This document shows, piece after piece, positions 39,547 to 53,500 of a DNA stretch of 64,000 bases. The position numbers and the translations under genes are program-made. Location: contig CP037918.1 of the NCBI GenBank assembly GCA_019356535.1, positions 1,116,001 to 1,180,000 on the forward strand, read 5' to 3'. This DNA comes from Chromatiaceae bacterium (GTDB taxonomy: Bacteria > Pseudomonadota > Gammaproteobacteria > Chromatiales > Chromatiaceae). The notes under the pieces are model-generated. The model saw only the letters and a program-made list of their open reading frames with translations, had not been told where the DNA came from and did not search any database. Each line of letters starts with the position of its first letter. Position 1 is the first letter of the stretch.

Positions 39547-39755
39547 GACAGATTCTCCTTGTTGGATGCGTCTTCTGCCTGAAGCGCTTCAACGGACTGC
39601 TGATGCAGGCTCTCGTCGGCGAACGGCAGATTGGCAGCCTCGTCGAAGGCTGGACGACGGTTCTTGCTGTAGGCCCAGAGGATGATGCCGATGAAGGTGA
39701 ACAGCATCACCGCGGTATGCCAGGCCCGGATGTCGTTGAGCGTGATGTCGAACAT
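39543..39755 (-). CDS. ccoQ: cbb3-type cytochrome c oxidase subunit CcoQ
   Basis: A 70-residue protein with one membrane helix (about residues 13-29) followed by the family motif YSKNRRPAFDEAANLPFADE. CcoQ stabilises the complex. It lies between ccoO (12 bases) and ccoP (4-base overlap). The length is normal. Confidence 0.95.
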   Translation of the reverse strand: MFDITLNDIRAWHTAVMLFTFIGIILWAYSKNRRPAFDEAANLPFADESLHQQSVEALQAEDASNKENLS

Positions 39756-39767
39756 GCCGGTTCCTCC

Positions 39768-40394
39768 TTACCACTGCTTGGAAGCCAGGCCCAGACCCTG
39801 CAGGTAGGCCACTACGGCCTCTGCCTCGGTCTTGCCGGCGACTTCCTTCTGGGCGTTGGCGATCTCTTCTTCGGTGTAGAGCTCGCACTTCGGACAGGTG
39901 GCCGCGATGACCGTGTTCAGGGCACGCATCTTGGCTGCGGTGTCCTTGCCGTCCAGCTTGTTGTCGAACAGCCAGGTGAAGGCGGGCATGTTGGACTCGG
40001 GCACCACGTCACGCGGGTTGTAGAGGTGCGCATAGTGCCAGTCGTCGCTGTAGCGACCGCCCACGCGGGCCAGGTCCGGGCCGGTGCGCTTGGAACCCCA
40101 CTGGAAGGGGTGGTCGTACACCGATTCGCCCGCCACCGAGTAGTGGCCGTAGCGCTCGGTCTCGGCGCGGAAGGGACGGATCATCTGCGAATGGCAGGTG
40201 TAGCAGCCTTCGCGGATGTAGATGTCGCGGCCTTCCAGGCGCAGGGCGCTGTACTTGTGCACTCCGGGCGCCGGCTCGGTGGTGTCGCTCATGAAGAACA
40301 GCGGGACGATCTCCACCAGGCCGCCGACACTGACCACCAGCAGGATCAGGATGGCCAGCAGGCCGACGTTCTTTTCGACTACTTCATGTGACAT
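39768..40394 (-). CDS. ccoO: cbb3-type cytochrome c oxidase subunit II (monohaem)
   Basis: A 208-residue cytochrome with an N-terminal membrane anchor (about residues 10-34), and the haem site [17 protein letters not shown] (CYTCH near residue 64). [20 protein letters not shown] and NMPAFTWLF (axial Met) are typical CcoO. It sits 14 bases after ccoN, with GGAGGA before its ATG. Confidence 0.97.
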   Translation of the reverse strand: MSHEVVEKNVGLLAILILLVVSVGGLVEIVPLFFMSDTTEPAPGVHKYSALRLEGRDIYIREGCYTCHSQMIRPFRAETERYGHYSVAGESVYDHPFQWGSKRTGPDLARVGGRYSDDWHYAHLYNPRDVVPESNMPAFTWLFDNKLDGKDTAAKMRALNTVIAATCPKCELYTEEEIANAQKEVAGKTEAEAVVAYLQGLGLASKQW

Positions 40395-40408
40395 GACTTG
40401 TCCTCCTG

Positions 40409-41821
40409 TCAGGCTGTGGCCGGGACGGTGTCATCGACGGCATTGGAGTCGGACACGGTCTTCCAGGTGTTGTAGGCCATGATCAGCATGCCGGTGAGGA
40501 ACAGCAGGCCGCCGAGCAGGCGCACGTAGTAGAACGGATAGGTCCGCTCGACCGACTCGATGAAGGAGTAGGTCAGGGTGCCGTCCGCGTTGACGGCGCG
40601 CCACATCAGGCCCTGCATGACGCCGGCGATCCACATGGCGGCGATGTAGAGCACCACGCCGATGGTGGCGATCCAGAAGTGCAGTTCGACCAGCTTGGTG
40701 CTGAACATGGACTCACGCCCGAACAGGCGCGGGATCAGGTAGTACAGCGAGCCGATCGACACCATGGCCACCCAGCCCAGGGCGCCGGAATGTACGTGGC
40801 CGACGGTCCAGTCGGTGTAGTGCGACAGGGCGTTGACGGTCTTGATCGACATCATCGGCCCTTCGAAGGTGGACATGCCGTAGAACGACAGTGACACGAT
40901 CAGGAACTTCAGGATCGGGTCGGTGCGCAGTTTGTGCCAGGCGCCCGAGAGGGTCATGATGCCGTTGATCATCCCGCCCCAGGAGGGGGCCAGCAGGATC
41001 AGGGAGAAGACCATGCCCATGGTCTGGGTCCAGTCGGGCAGGGCGGTGTAGTGCAGGTGGTGCGGACCGGCCCACATGTAGGTGGAGATCAGCGCCCAGA
41101 AGTGCACCACCGAGAGGCGGTAGGAATACACCGGGCGACCGGCCTGCTTGGGCACGAAGTAGTACATCATGCCGAGGAAGCCGGCGGTCAGGAAAAAGCC
41201 CACCGCGTTATGGCCGTACCACCACTGCACCATGGCATCGATGGCGCCCGGGTAGAAGCTGTAGGACTTGGTCAGGGTGACCGGGATCTCGACGCTGTTG
41301 ACCACGTGCAGCAGGGCGATGGTCAGGATGAATGCGCCATAGAACCAGTTGGCCACGTAGATGTGCTTGACCCGACGCTTGGCAATGGTGCCAAAGAACA
41401 CGATCGCGTAGCTCACCCAGACGACGGTGATGAGCAGGTCGATCGGCCATTCGAGTTCTGCATACTCCTTGCTTGTGGTGATCCCCAGCGGCAGGGTGAT
41501 GGCAGCCAGCACGATGATCGCCGTCCATCCCCAGAAGGTGAAGGCGGCCAGCTTGTCGGAGAACAGGCGGGTCTGACAGGTCCGCTGCACCACGTAATAA
41601 GACGTGGCGAACAGAGCGGATCCGCCGAAGGCGAAGATAACCGCATTGGTATGCAGTGGCCGGAGTCGGCCGTAACTCAGCCAGGGGATACCGTGGGTGA
41701 GGTCTGGAAAGGCCAACTGTGCTGCAACAATCACGCCGACGAGCATCCCGACGATGCCCCAGATGACGGTCATGATCGCAAATTGCCGCACGACCTTGTA
41801 ATTATAGGTTTCTGCTTGCAT
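40409..41821 (-). CDS. ccoN: cbb3-type cytochrome c oxidase subunit I (catalytic)
   Basis: A 470-residue haem-copper oxidase subunit with 12 helices. Low-spin haem and binuclear-centre ligands are in [57 protein letters not shown] and [20 protein letters not shown]. It reduces oxygen to water with high affinity and pumps protons. I chose the ATG at 41821 (MQAETYNYK), which has GGGAGA a few bases upstream; an in-frame start at 41863 lies in the leader. An Anr box lies about 90 bases upstream. It is the first gene of the operon ccoNOQP, small membrane gene, ccoG, ccoH. Confidence 0.98.
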   Translation of the reverse strand: MQAETYNYKVVRQFAIMTVIWGIVGMLVGVIVAAQLAFPDLTHGIPWLSYGRLRPLHTNAVIFAFGGSALFATSYYVVQRTCQTRLFSDKLAAFTFWGWTAIIVLAAITLPLGITTSKEYAELEWPIDLLITVVWVSYAIVFFGTIAKRRVKHIYVANWFYGAFILTIALLHVVNSVEIPVTLTKSYSFYPGAIDAMVQWWYGHNAVGFFLTAGFLGMMYYFVPKQAGRPVYSYRLSVVHFWALISTYMWAGPHHLHYTALPDWTQTMGMVFSLILLAPSWGGMINGIMTLSGAWHKLRTDPILKFLIVSLSFYGMSTFEGPMMSIKTVNALSHYTDWTVGHVHSGALGWVAMVSIGSLYYLIPRLFGRESMFSTKLVELHFWIATIGVVLYIAAMWIAGVMQGLMWRAVNADGTLTYSFIESVERTYPFYYVRLLGGLLFLTGMLIMAYNTWKTVSDSNAVDDTVPATA

Positions 41822-41908
41822 TTGCGTCTCCCAACTCCCAAGTGAAAAGGGCTTCGGCGACAAAATTGCCGCCTGAGCGGGAGACTAATCTGATGGGCAA
41901 TTCCGTCT

Positions 41909-41922
41909 TTGACCCAGATCAA
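41909..41922 (-). promoter_or_regulatory. Fnr/Anr box upstream of ccoN
   Basis: TTGACCCAGATCAA differs from the consensus TTGAT-N4-ATCAA at one position. On the minus strand a weak -10-like ATTAGT lies about 30 bases downstream of its centre, the spacing of a class II activated promoter. The neighbouring gene codes for an Fnr/Anr protein with all four cluster cysteines. Confidence 0.85.
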
Positions 41923-41979
41923 ATGGAACTGCACGCGATATTAAGGAAACGCTTTATGTCGCGTTCCCTTTGAGGTGAG

Positions 41980-42744
41980 TCAAGACGAGCGGTTCAGCGA
42001 GGCGTGACAGGGCGTGTGGTGACGCAGCAACTGCTTGAGGTGCTCCAAATCTTTGATCTTCACGTGCTTGCGATCGACCTCGAGGATGCCCTGTTCCTGG
42101 AAGCGGGTGAACAGCCGGCTGACTGTCTCCAGCGCCAGGCCCAGGTAGCTGCCGATGTCCTGCCGTGACATGGCCAGGAAGAAATCGGTGGGTGAGAAGC
42201 CGCGGCGGCGGAAACGCTCGGACAGGCTGAGCAGGAAAGAGGCCAGGCGTTCTTCAGCAGTACTGTTGTTGAGCAGCGAGATCATGTTGGCCTCGGCGCT
42301 CACTTCGCGGCTGAGCAGGCGTAGCATCTGGTGTTGCAGGCCGGGGATGGCAGTCGCCAGGTGCTCGAGCTTTTCGAACGGCAGTTCGCAGACAGCCGTG
42401 GTCTCCAGCGCCTTGGCGAAACAGCCGTGCTGGTTGTCCTGGATGGCGTCGAGTCCGAGGATCTCGCCAGGCAGGTGGAAGCCGATGACATGTTCGTCGC
42501 CGGCCGGGGTCTGGGTGAAGGTCTTGACCGCACCGGTCTTGACCACGTACAGGCTGCGGAAGTGGTCGCCCGGGCCATACAGCAACTGGCCGCGTTGGAT
42601 GGGCTTGTTGCGCTTGACGATATTCTCCAGGCGTTCGACATCTTGTGATTCGAGGCCGTAGGGCAGGCACAGGGTGGCCAAGCTGCAATTGGCGCAAGCC
42701 ACTTTGATGCCATCGATTGATACGACCTTGGATTTTTCGCCCAT
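41980..42744 (-). CDS. anr: Fnr/Anr-type oxygen-responsive transcription factor
   Basis: A 254-residue Crp/Fnr family regulator. The [4Fe-4S] ligands C17, C20 and C26 (CANCSLATLC) and C119 (TTAVCELPF) match those of E. coli Fnr, so it should sense oxygen. A cNMP-like beta-roll spans about residues 30-150, and the helix-turn-helix has SRQDIGSYLGLALETVSRLF, whose E..SR contacts the TTGAT half site. The start at 42744 has AGAAGGA upstream; an upstream in-frame ATG at 42822 would overlap the terminator of the next gene and is rejected. It is tandem with ccoN, with the Anr box between. Confidence 0.95.
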   Translation of the reverse strand: MGEKSKVVSIDGIKVACANCSLATLCLPYGLESQDVERLENIVKRNKPIQRGQLLYGPGDHFRSLYVVKTGAVKTFTQTPAGDEHVIGFHLPGEILGLDAIQDNQHGCFAKALETTAVCELPFEKLEHLATAIPGLQHQMLRLLSREVSAEANMISLLNNSTAEERLASFLLSLSERFRRRGFSPTDFFLAMSRQDIGSYLGLALETVSRLFTRFQEQGILEVDRKHVKIKDLEHLKQLLRHHTPCHASLNRSS

Positions 42745-42820
42745 GGGTTGTTGGTCCTTCTGTGACTGTTTCCCCTGATTTTGGCGTGAACCTTGGCCAT
42801 ATTCCAGTTTTTTTGGCACC

Positions 42821-42853
42821 AAAAAAGGCCGCGGTCCGGAGACAGCGGCCTTT
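42821..42853 (-). terminator. Intrinsic terminator of the sulfur-globule-like gene
   Basis: On the minus strand AAAGGCCGC and GCGGCCTTT form a 9-base stem around 12 bases, followed by TTT to give a T run of six. It lies 34 bases after the stop of the gene at 42887-43375 and separates it from anr. Confidence 0.88.
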
Positions 42854-42886
42854 CCCCTAACCCGAGTTGATATTTCGGGTTGGTCT

Positions 42887-43375
42887 TCAGCGTTGCTGAG
42901 GTGCCGGGGCTTGGGGTTGTTGTGGCTGTGGCTGGGGTGCCGGCCGCTGCTGGGGCGGTTGCGGCGGATAATAACCGGGCGGTGGCATCATGGGCATCAT
43001 CGGGCGATAACCCGGTCCACCCCAAGGGGCGCCGTAGGAGTTTCCATAGGCCGGTGGTGGGGGTGGGGGATAGCCATAGCCATAGCCGGGATAGCCGTAG
43101 GGCGCGTCGTAGCTGGAGGTATTGCCGCTCCAGTCAGTGTCCCCCGTGCCACGGAAGTTGCCGCGCGTGTTGCCGCGGCCCTTGAAGTTCATGCCAAATT
43201 CGGCCTGGCCTTCGCCGGTGCCGTCGCCGGCGAAGTCGCCGTTGCCACGGCTGTTGCCGTAGCCGGAGCCGTTGTCGCCCCAGGGGCCCCAGGAACTGGC
43301 CTGAGCGGACGACAGGGTCAGTGCAAGGGTGCTGGCCAGGGTCATGGCACCCAGGGTCTTCGCGATCATGCGCAT
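42887..43375 (-). CDS. Sulfur-globule-like secreted Gly/Tyr/Pro-rich protein
   Basis: A 162-residue protein with a signal peptide cleaved after about residue 26 (SAQA-SSW). The mature part begins WGPWGDNGSGYGNSRGNGDF, continues with FGMNFKGRGNTRGNFRGTGD, then repeated GYPGYGYGYPP and Pro/Gln-rich ends. This layout, especially the FGMNF.GRGN segment and the GY repeats, matches the sulfur globule envelope proteins (Sgp) of purple sulfur and related bacteria, which coat periplasmic sulfur deposits. AGGAG precedes the ATG at 43375 by 8-9 bases. It stands alone, with its own terminator and a long upstream gap. Other low-complexity secreted proteins can look similar. Confidence 0.75.
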   Translation of the reverse strand: MRMIAKTLGAMTLASTLALTLSSAQASSWGPWGDNGSGYGNSRGNGDFAGDGTGEGQAEFGMNFKGRGNTRGNFRGTGDTDWSGNTSSYDAPYGYPGYGYGYPPPPPPAYGNSYGAPWGGPGYRPMMPMMPPPGYYPPQPPQQRPAPQPQPQQPQAPAPQQR

Positions 43376-46793
<3,418 letters not shown>

Positions 46794-46849
46794 CGTTTGG
46801 CCGCCGGATGGCAAGGTTTATCGAAAATACAATACGTTTTCAGGAGTAG

Positions 46850-48130
<1,281 letters not shown>

Positions 48131-48161
48131 TCCGACGCGCTGGCACTGGAACGACCGCCGA

Positions 48162-48183
48162 AAAGGCCCCCGCGGGGGCCTTT
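48162..48183. terminator. Terminator after eno
   Basis: AAAGGCCCCCG and CGGGGGCCTTT form a perfect 22-base palindrome 32 bases after the eno stop and 30 bases before ftsB. The short T tail suggests partial read-through to ftsB. Confidence 0.8.
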
Positions 48184-48212
48184 GTGCGTCTTGCGCGGGG
48201 AGGCGAGCGCGC

Positions 48213-48518
48213 ATGAGTTGGCCGATCCGGCTCGTGATCGCGCTGTTGGCCGTGCTGTTTCTGTTGCTGCAATACCGCCTTTGGGTGGGCGAGGGCAGCC
48301 TGGCCGAGGTGCGCGCACTCGAGCACCGGCTGGCCGACCAGCAGGCGCGGATCGAGGCGTTGCGCGCGCGTAATGCCGCCCTGCGAGCTGAGGTCGAGAG
48401 CCTGCGCAAGGACGCCGATGCTATCGAGGCGCGGGCGCGCCGCGAGCTGGGCCTGATTCGCGAGGGCGAGACTTATTTCCAGTTGATCGAACCCGAGGAA
48501 CTCCCCCGCCATGAGTGA
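48213..48518 (+). CDS. ftsB: Cell division protein FtsB
   Basis: A 101-residue bitopic protein: a membrane helix at about residues 7-20 (VIALLAVLFLLLQYRLWVGE) and a Leu-zipper-like coiled coil (about residues 28-72) that pairs with FtsL and FtsQ in the divisome. The C-terminal REGETYFQLIEP is a family signature. It overlaps ispD by 8 bases, the standard eno-ftsB-ispD order. Confidence 0.95.
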   Translation: MSWPIRLVIALLAVLFLLLQYRLWVGEGSLAEVRALEHRLADQQARIEALRARNAALRAEVESLRKDADAIEARARRELGLIREGETYFQLIEPEELPRHE

Positions 48519-49221
48519 ACCGCGACGCTGGGCCGTGATTCCCGCCGCCGGGGTGGGGCGGCGCATGGGCACGGATATCCCCAAGCAATACCTGCCGTTG
48601 GCTGGGCGTACCGTCATCGAGCATACCGTCGAGCGCCTGCTGCTGCATCCCGGTATCGACGGCCTGTATATTGCGCTGGGCGAGCAGGATGCCTGGTGGG
48701 AAGACACCGAATATGCCGGTCACCCTGACCTGGTGCGGGTCCATGGTGGTGCGGAACGCGTTCACTCGGTGCTCAATGCCCTGCGCGCGCTCGAGGACCG
48801 CGCGGCCCCAGACGACTGGGTGCTGGTGCACGATGCCGCCCGCCCCTGTGTGCGCCGCGAGGACATCAGCCGCCTGATCGAGCGGGTCGAGCAGGGTGGC
48901 GGCATCGGTGGCCTGCTCGGTCGGCCGGTACACGACACCATGAAACGCACAGACAGCCAGGGGCGTATCGATGAGACCGTCGCGCGCGAACGGCTGTGGC
49001 ATGCCTTCACCCCGCAGATGTTTCGCCTGCGCCTGTTGCGTGAGGCCATCGAAGGCGCGCTGGCCGCCGGCGTGATGGTGACCGACGAGGCCAGCGCCGT
49101 TGAGTGGGCCGGGCATGCCCCGCTGATGGTCGAGGGACACTCGGGCAACATCAAGATCACCCGACCGGGCGATCTGGAACTGGCGGCCTTCTACCTCCAG
49201 GATGGCATCTCACCTCATTGA
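48511..49221 (+). CDS. ispD: 2-C-methyl-D-erythritol 4-phosphate cytidylyltransferase
   Basis: A 236-residue enzyme that joins MEP to CTP in the non-mevalonate pathway. The nucleotide-binding N-terminus is VIPAAGVGRRMGTDIPKQYL; VLVHDAARPCVRREDI and VTDEASAVEW complete the signature. It overlaps ftsB by 8 bases. The usual next genes, ispF and truD, are not here but at about 10.7-12.2 kb of this window. Confidence 0.97.
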   Translation: MSEPRRWAVIPAAGVGRRMGTDIPKQYLPLAGRTVIEHTVERLLLHPGIDGLYIALGEQDAWWEDTEYAGHPDLVRVHGGAERVHSVLNALRALEDRAAPDDWVLVHDAARPCVRREDISRLIERVEQGGGIGGLLGRPVHDTMKRTDSQGRIDETVARERLWHAFTPQMFRLRLLREAIEGALAAGVMVTDEASAVEWAGHAPLMVEGHSGNIKITRPGDLELAAFYLQDGISPH

Positions 49222-49290
49222 AGGAGAAACCAACCGCAAACAACGCAAAAATCGCGCCTCTTCTGAAAGCCTTTGATGAGGGCGTCAGGA

Positions 49291-49396
49291 AACCTCTGAA
49301 CAACTTCCTCCCCGCTTGCAGGGGAGGCCAGGAGGGGCATAACGCCTTGTTCGTAAAGCCCCCTCCCAACCTCCCCCATTTCATGAGGGAGGAGAA
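49291..49396 (+). repeat. CCTCCCC-type palindromic repeat, copy E (longest copy)
   Basis: About 106 bases with two hairpins. CCTCCCC (49307-49313) pairs with GGGGAGG (49321-49327); after CCAGGAGGGG and a spacer comes CCCCCTCCCAACC, and then CCTCCC pairs with GGGAGG around CCATTTCATGA. It ends in GAGGAGAA 59 bases before the ATG of an orphan membrane gene. Copies F (54754-54863) and G (58975-59022) share this layout. Confidence 0.75.
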
Positions 49397-49454
49397 GACG
49401 GATTGCTTCAGGAGTTTCCTGGCACTCGATGTTTATAAACCAACAAGGATAAAA

Positions 49455-49820
49455 ATGAAACAGATAATTGCAAAAACGTTTGGTGGATTGACTCGGCAAT
49501 ATTACGTCAGGCAGTTCCTGTTTGGCCTGATATTTCCGTCGATTCTCGTTTTTGGCTTTTATCAGGGAGACCCGCAGGCTTCCATGTCTGTGGGAGCTGC
49601 GGCCTTGTTCATTGCAAACACCTTTTTGTATCCATATTCACGATTTGTTTATGAAAGTGTAATTGACTTTATTATGGGTGACAATGTTTTTTGGGTGAAT
49701 GCCTTCATGATGTTGACAGTAAAGTTTGTCACCATAGCCCTCTGCTGGAGTCTTGCGATTTTTATTGCTCCTGTCGGTTTGGTATATCTTTATTTTTACC
49801 ATAGTAGGCAAGCGCAATAA
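49455..49820 (+). CDS. Orphan small membrane protein (unknown)
   Basis: A 121-residue protein with three likely membrane helices (near residues 20-37, 44-62 and 85-115) and aromatic-rich loops (RQYYVRQFLFGLIF, NTFLYPYSRFVYES). I do not recognise a family. Codon use is AT-richer than in the flanking ispD and hrpA genes, which suggests recent acquisition. The ATG at 49455 follows AAGGAT by 6 bases. It lies between ispD and a PsiE-like gene, just downstream of repeat copy E. Confidence 0.75.
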   Translation: MKQIIAKTFGGLTRQYYVRQFLFGLIFPSILVFGFYQGDPQASMSVGAAALFIANTFLYPYSRFVYESVIDFIMGDNVFWVNAFMMLTVKFVTIALCWSLAIFIAPVGLVYLYFYHSRQAQ

Positions 49821-49944
49821 TCTTCTGGATAAAGATGCTGGAAATCGCGTCAACTCGGGGCCGGAAAGAGTCGTTCTGTTTCGCTAACTATGCTTTTAGT
49901 CGAGGGTTGATGGGGCGTTGTGTTGACGTCAAGGGGGTGTTGTC

Positions 49945-50367
49945 TTGAAAGATGTAAAAGTTGCAAGCACCAGATTGCTTCGTTTTGTAGAGAGTATTGG
50001 ACTGGGAATAGTTTCAATATCAACGCTGATTGCCTTTGGGTTTGAAATATCATCAATGATGGAGCTTGGCAGGGTGTCGCTGGCCGATCTCTTGTTGATG
50101 TTCATTTATCTCGAGGTGTTGGCAATGGTTGCAGTCTATCTGGAGTCAGGGAAGCTCCCCGTAAGAATGCCTCTTTATATTGCCATCGTGGCTTTGGCGA
50201 GATATCTGATTCTGGATATGAAGAATCTGGATACCTTGAGGATACTGGGCATAGGTGGTGCAATTCTGTTGATAGCCGTGACGGTGCTGGTGATCAGATA
50301 TGGTCACAGTAAATTCGCGTATGTCAATGAAAGTAGATCGAGCCAATCGGTCGACGCGGACCCATAA
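49945..50367 (+). CDS. PsiE-like membrane protein
   Basis: A 140-residue protein with four membrane helices. YLEVLAMVAVYLESGKLPVR followed by MPLYIAIVALARYLILDMKN matches the phosphate-starvation-inducible PsiE family, whose function is unknown. Like the preceding gene it is AT-rich against its surroundings. The start is a TTG at 49945 preceded by AAGGGGG. A small hairpin (CCCCG-CGGGG, 50369-50386) just after the stop may end transcription. Confidence 0.8.
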   Translation: MKDVKVASTRLLRFVESIGLGIVSISTLIAFGFEISSMMELGRVSLADLLLMFIYLEVLAMVAVYLESGKLPVRMPLYIAIVALARYLILDMKNLDTLRILGIGGAILLIAVTVLVIRYGHSKFAYVNESRSSQSVDADP

Positions 50368-50530
50368 ACCCCGGCCGTAGTCGGGGTAACGGCGGCTCCA
50401 CCCGGCCGCTTGCCAAGGGACGAGGCGAACTTCCTTGCATCCTGGTGAGGCAATACCGGCCTTGCCGCGCCGTTTCTGACGGTTGGCGCTCTGCTAAGAT
50501 GCGCGCTTTTCCCGATTCATCCACATTGCC

Positions 50531-53500
50531 TTGAACGCCGATTCCCTGCCGCGCTCTTTCGACGACTGCCTGATCCGTGATCGCCACGCGCTGCGGCGCA
50601 TGGCCCAGGCGCTGGCGCGCGATCCCGAGGCGGCGGATCTGCGGGCGCGCTTCGAGCAACGGCTGGCGCGCTCGCGCGCCTTGTTCGCCCAGCGCGCCGA
50701 TTCCCTGCCGCAGCCGCGTTTTCCCGAAGAACTGCCGGTGGTCGAGCGGCTCGAAGCGATCCGCGAGGCCATCGCCGAGCACCAGGTGGTGATCCTCTGT
50801 GGCGAGACCGGTTCGGGCAAGTCCACCCAGCTGCCCAAGATCTGCCTGTCGCTGGGGCGCGGTGTGGCCGGGCGTATCGGCCATACCCAGCCACGGCGCA
50901 TCGCGGCGCGCAGCCTGGCCGCGCGCATCAGCGAGGAGCTGGAACGCCCACTGGGCGAGGCGGTGGGCTACAAGGTGCGCTTTGCCGACCGGGTGCAGGA
51001 CAACACCCATATCAAGTTGCTCACCGACGGCATGCTGCTGGCCGAGATCCAGGGCGACCGCTGGCTGAACGAGTACGACACCCTCATCATCGACGAGGCG
51101 CACGAGCGCAGCCTGAACATCGATTTCCTGCTGGGCTACCTCAAGCAGTTGTTGCCGAAGCGACCGGACCTGAAGCTGATCGTCACCTCGGCGACCATCG
51201 ACCCGCAGCGTTTTGCGCGGCACTTCGACGATGCCCCGGTGATCGAGGTCTCGGGCCGCACCTATCCGGTCGAGGTACGCTACCGGCCGCCGCCCGAGTC
51301 CGAGGAGGGCGGGGTGGATCGCCTGCAGGGGCTGCTCGATGCGGTGGACGAGGTGGCCGCCGAGGACCGCGGCGACATCCTGGTGTTCTTCTCGGGCGAA
51401 CGCGAGATCCGCGAGGCGGCCGAGTACCTGCGCAAGCATCACCCGCCGTCCACCGAGATCCTGCCGCTGTACGCGCGCCAGAGTCCGAGCGAGCAGGCGC
51501 GCATCTTCCATCCCGGGAGCGCGCGGCGCATCGTGTTGTCCACCAATGTGGCCGAGACCTCGCTTACCGTGCCCGGCATCCGCCACGTGATCGACACCGG
51601 CCTGGCGCGCATCAGCCGCTATTCGGCGCGCGCCAAGATCCAGCGCCTGCCCATCGAACCCATCTCGCAGGCCAGCGCCGAGCAGCGCAAGGGACGCTGC
51701 GGCCGGGTGGCGCCCGGGGTGTGCATTCGTCTGTATTCCGAAGAGGACTTCCTCTCGCGCCCGGCCTTCACCGAGCCCGAGATCCAGCGCACCAACCTGG
51801 CCGCGGTCATCCTGCAGATGAAGCTGCTCGGTTTCGGCGACATCGAGACCTTTCCTTTCGTCGATGCGCCGGATGCACGCTACATCAAGGACGGTTATCG
51901 CCTGCTGCACGAGATCGGCGCGGTGGACGGCGCGCGCAAGGTCACCCATCTGGGACGTCAGATCGCGCGCCTGCCGGTGGACCCGCGCATCGGCCGCATG
52001 CTGCTCGAGGCAGCGCACACCGGCTGCCTGCGCGAGCTGCTGGTGATCGGTGCGGCACTGTCGGTGCAGGACCCGCGCGAGCGCCCGCTGGACAAGCAGC
52101 AGCAGGCCGACGAGGCGCACGCCCTGTTCGCACACGAGGACTCGGACTTTCTCTCGCTGCTGCAACTCTGGGACTTTCTGCAGGAGCGCAAGCGCCACCT
52201 CACGCGGCGCAAGTTCGAGCGCCTTTGCCGCCAGCATTTCGTCTCGCCGCTGCGCCTGCGCGAATGGGAGGACATCCATCGCCAGCTGCGCGAGCAGATG
52301 CATGCCATGGGGTACCGCGACAACAGCGAGCCGGCCAGTTACGAGACCATCCACCAGGCCATCCTGTCGGGCCTGCTGAGTCACATCGGTCAGCGCGCGC
52401 AGGGGCGCGAACGCGACTACCTGGGCGCGCGCAACAGCCGCTTCCACTTGTTCCCCGGCTCGGTGCTGTTCAAGTCGCGCCCGGCCTGGGTGATGGCCGC
52501 CGAGCTGGTGGAGACCACCCGCCTGTATGCGCGCACCGCAGCGCGTATCCAGCCCGAATGGATCGAGCGCCTGGCCGGGCACTTGGTGCGCCGCAGCTAT
52601 TCCGAACCGCACTGGCAGGCACGGCGGGGGCAGGTGGGGGCCTACGAGAAGGTCACCCTCTACGGCCTGCCCATCGTGCCGCGTCGGCGCGTCAACTACG
52701 GGCCGATCGACCCGAAGACCTCGCGCGAGCTGTTCATCCGCTTCGGCCTGGTGGAAGGCGAGCTGCACACCCGCGCGCCCTTCTGGCGCCACAACCAGCG
52801 GCTGATCGCCGAGCTGCACGAAGAAGAGGCCAAGGCGCGGCGACGTGACATCCTGGTCGATGAAGAGGCCCTGTACGCCTTCTACGATCAGCGCATCCCC
52901 GAGGGCATCTACAGCACCGCCCAGCTCGAGCGCTGGCTGCGTCGCCACAAGGACCCGAAGATCCTGCACCTGCGTCCCGAGGACATCCGCCGTCGCGACC
53001 CGGGGCTGGACGAGGCGCAGTTCCCCGACGCGCTGGAACTGCACGGCGCGCGCCTGCCGCTGCGCTACCACTTCGAGCCGGGCAGCGAGGCCGACGGTGT
53101 CACCCTGGACCTGCCGTTACCTCTGCTCAACCAGCTCGTGCCGGGACGCGTGGACTGGCTGGTGCCGGGGCTGCTCGAAGAGAAGCTCACCGCCATGATC
53201 CGCGGCCTGCCCAAGTCGTTGCGTCGGCATTTCGTGCCCGCGCCCGACTTCGCGCGGCGCGCGCGCGAACGGCTCACTCCAAGCGACACCCCGCTGCGCC
53301 AGGCGCTGGCCGAGGCGCTGCACCAGCTCACCGGCGTGCGTATCCCCGAGGATGCCTGGGACGAGGACCGGCTTGATCCCTACCTGCGTCTGCGCATCCG
53401 CCTGCTCTCGGCCGACGGCCTGGAAGAACTGGCTGTCTCGCGCGATCTGGCCGTACTGCAACGCGAATGGGGGGAGCGTGCCGCCGCCGGGGCCGGAACG

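Noticed and set aside
42745..42822. Longer Anr protein starting at 42822
   Set aside because: The extra 26 residues are Gln/Lys-rich and their codons run into the terminator of the upstream gene; the ATG at 42744 fits the family N-terminus.
50324..53071. A 915-codon open frame on the minus strand
   Set aside because: It is the shadow of hrpA, whose helicase motifs are complete; the antisense product matches no fold.
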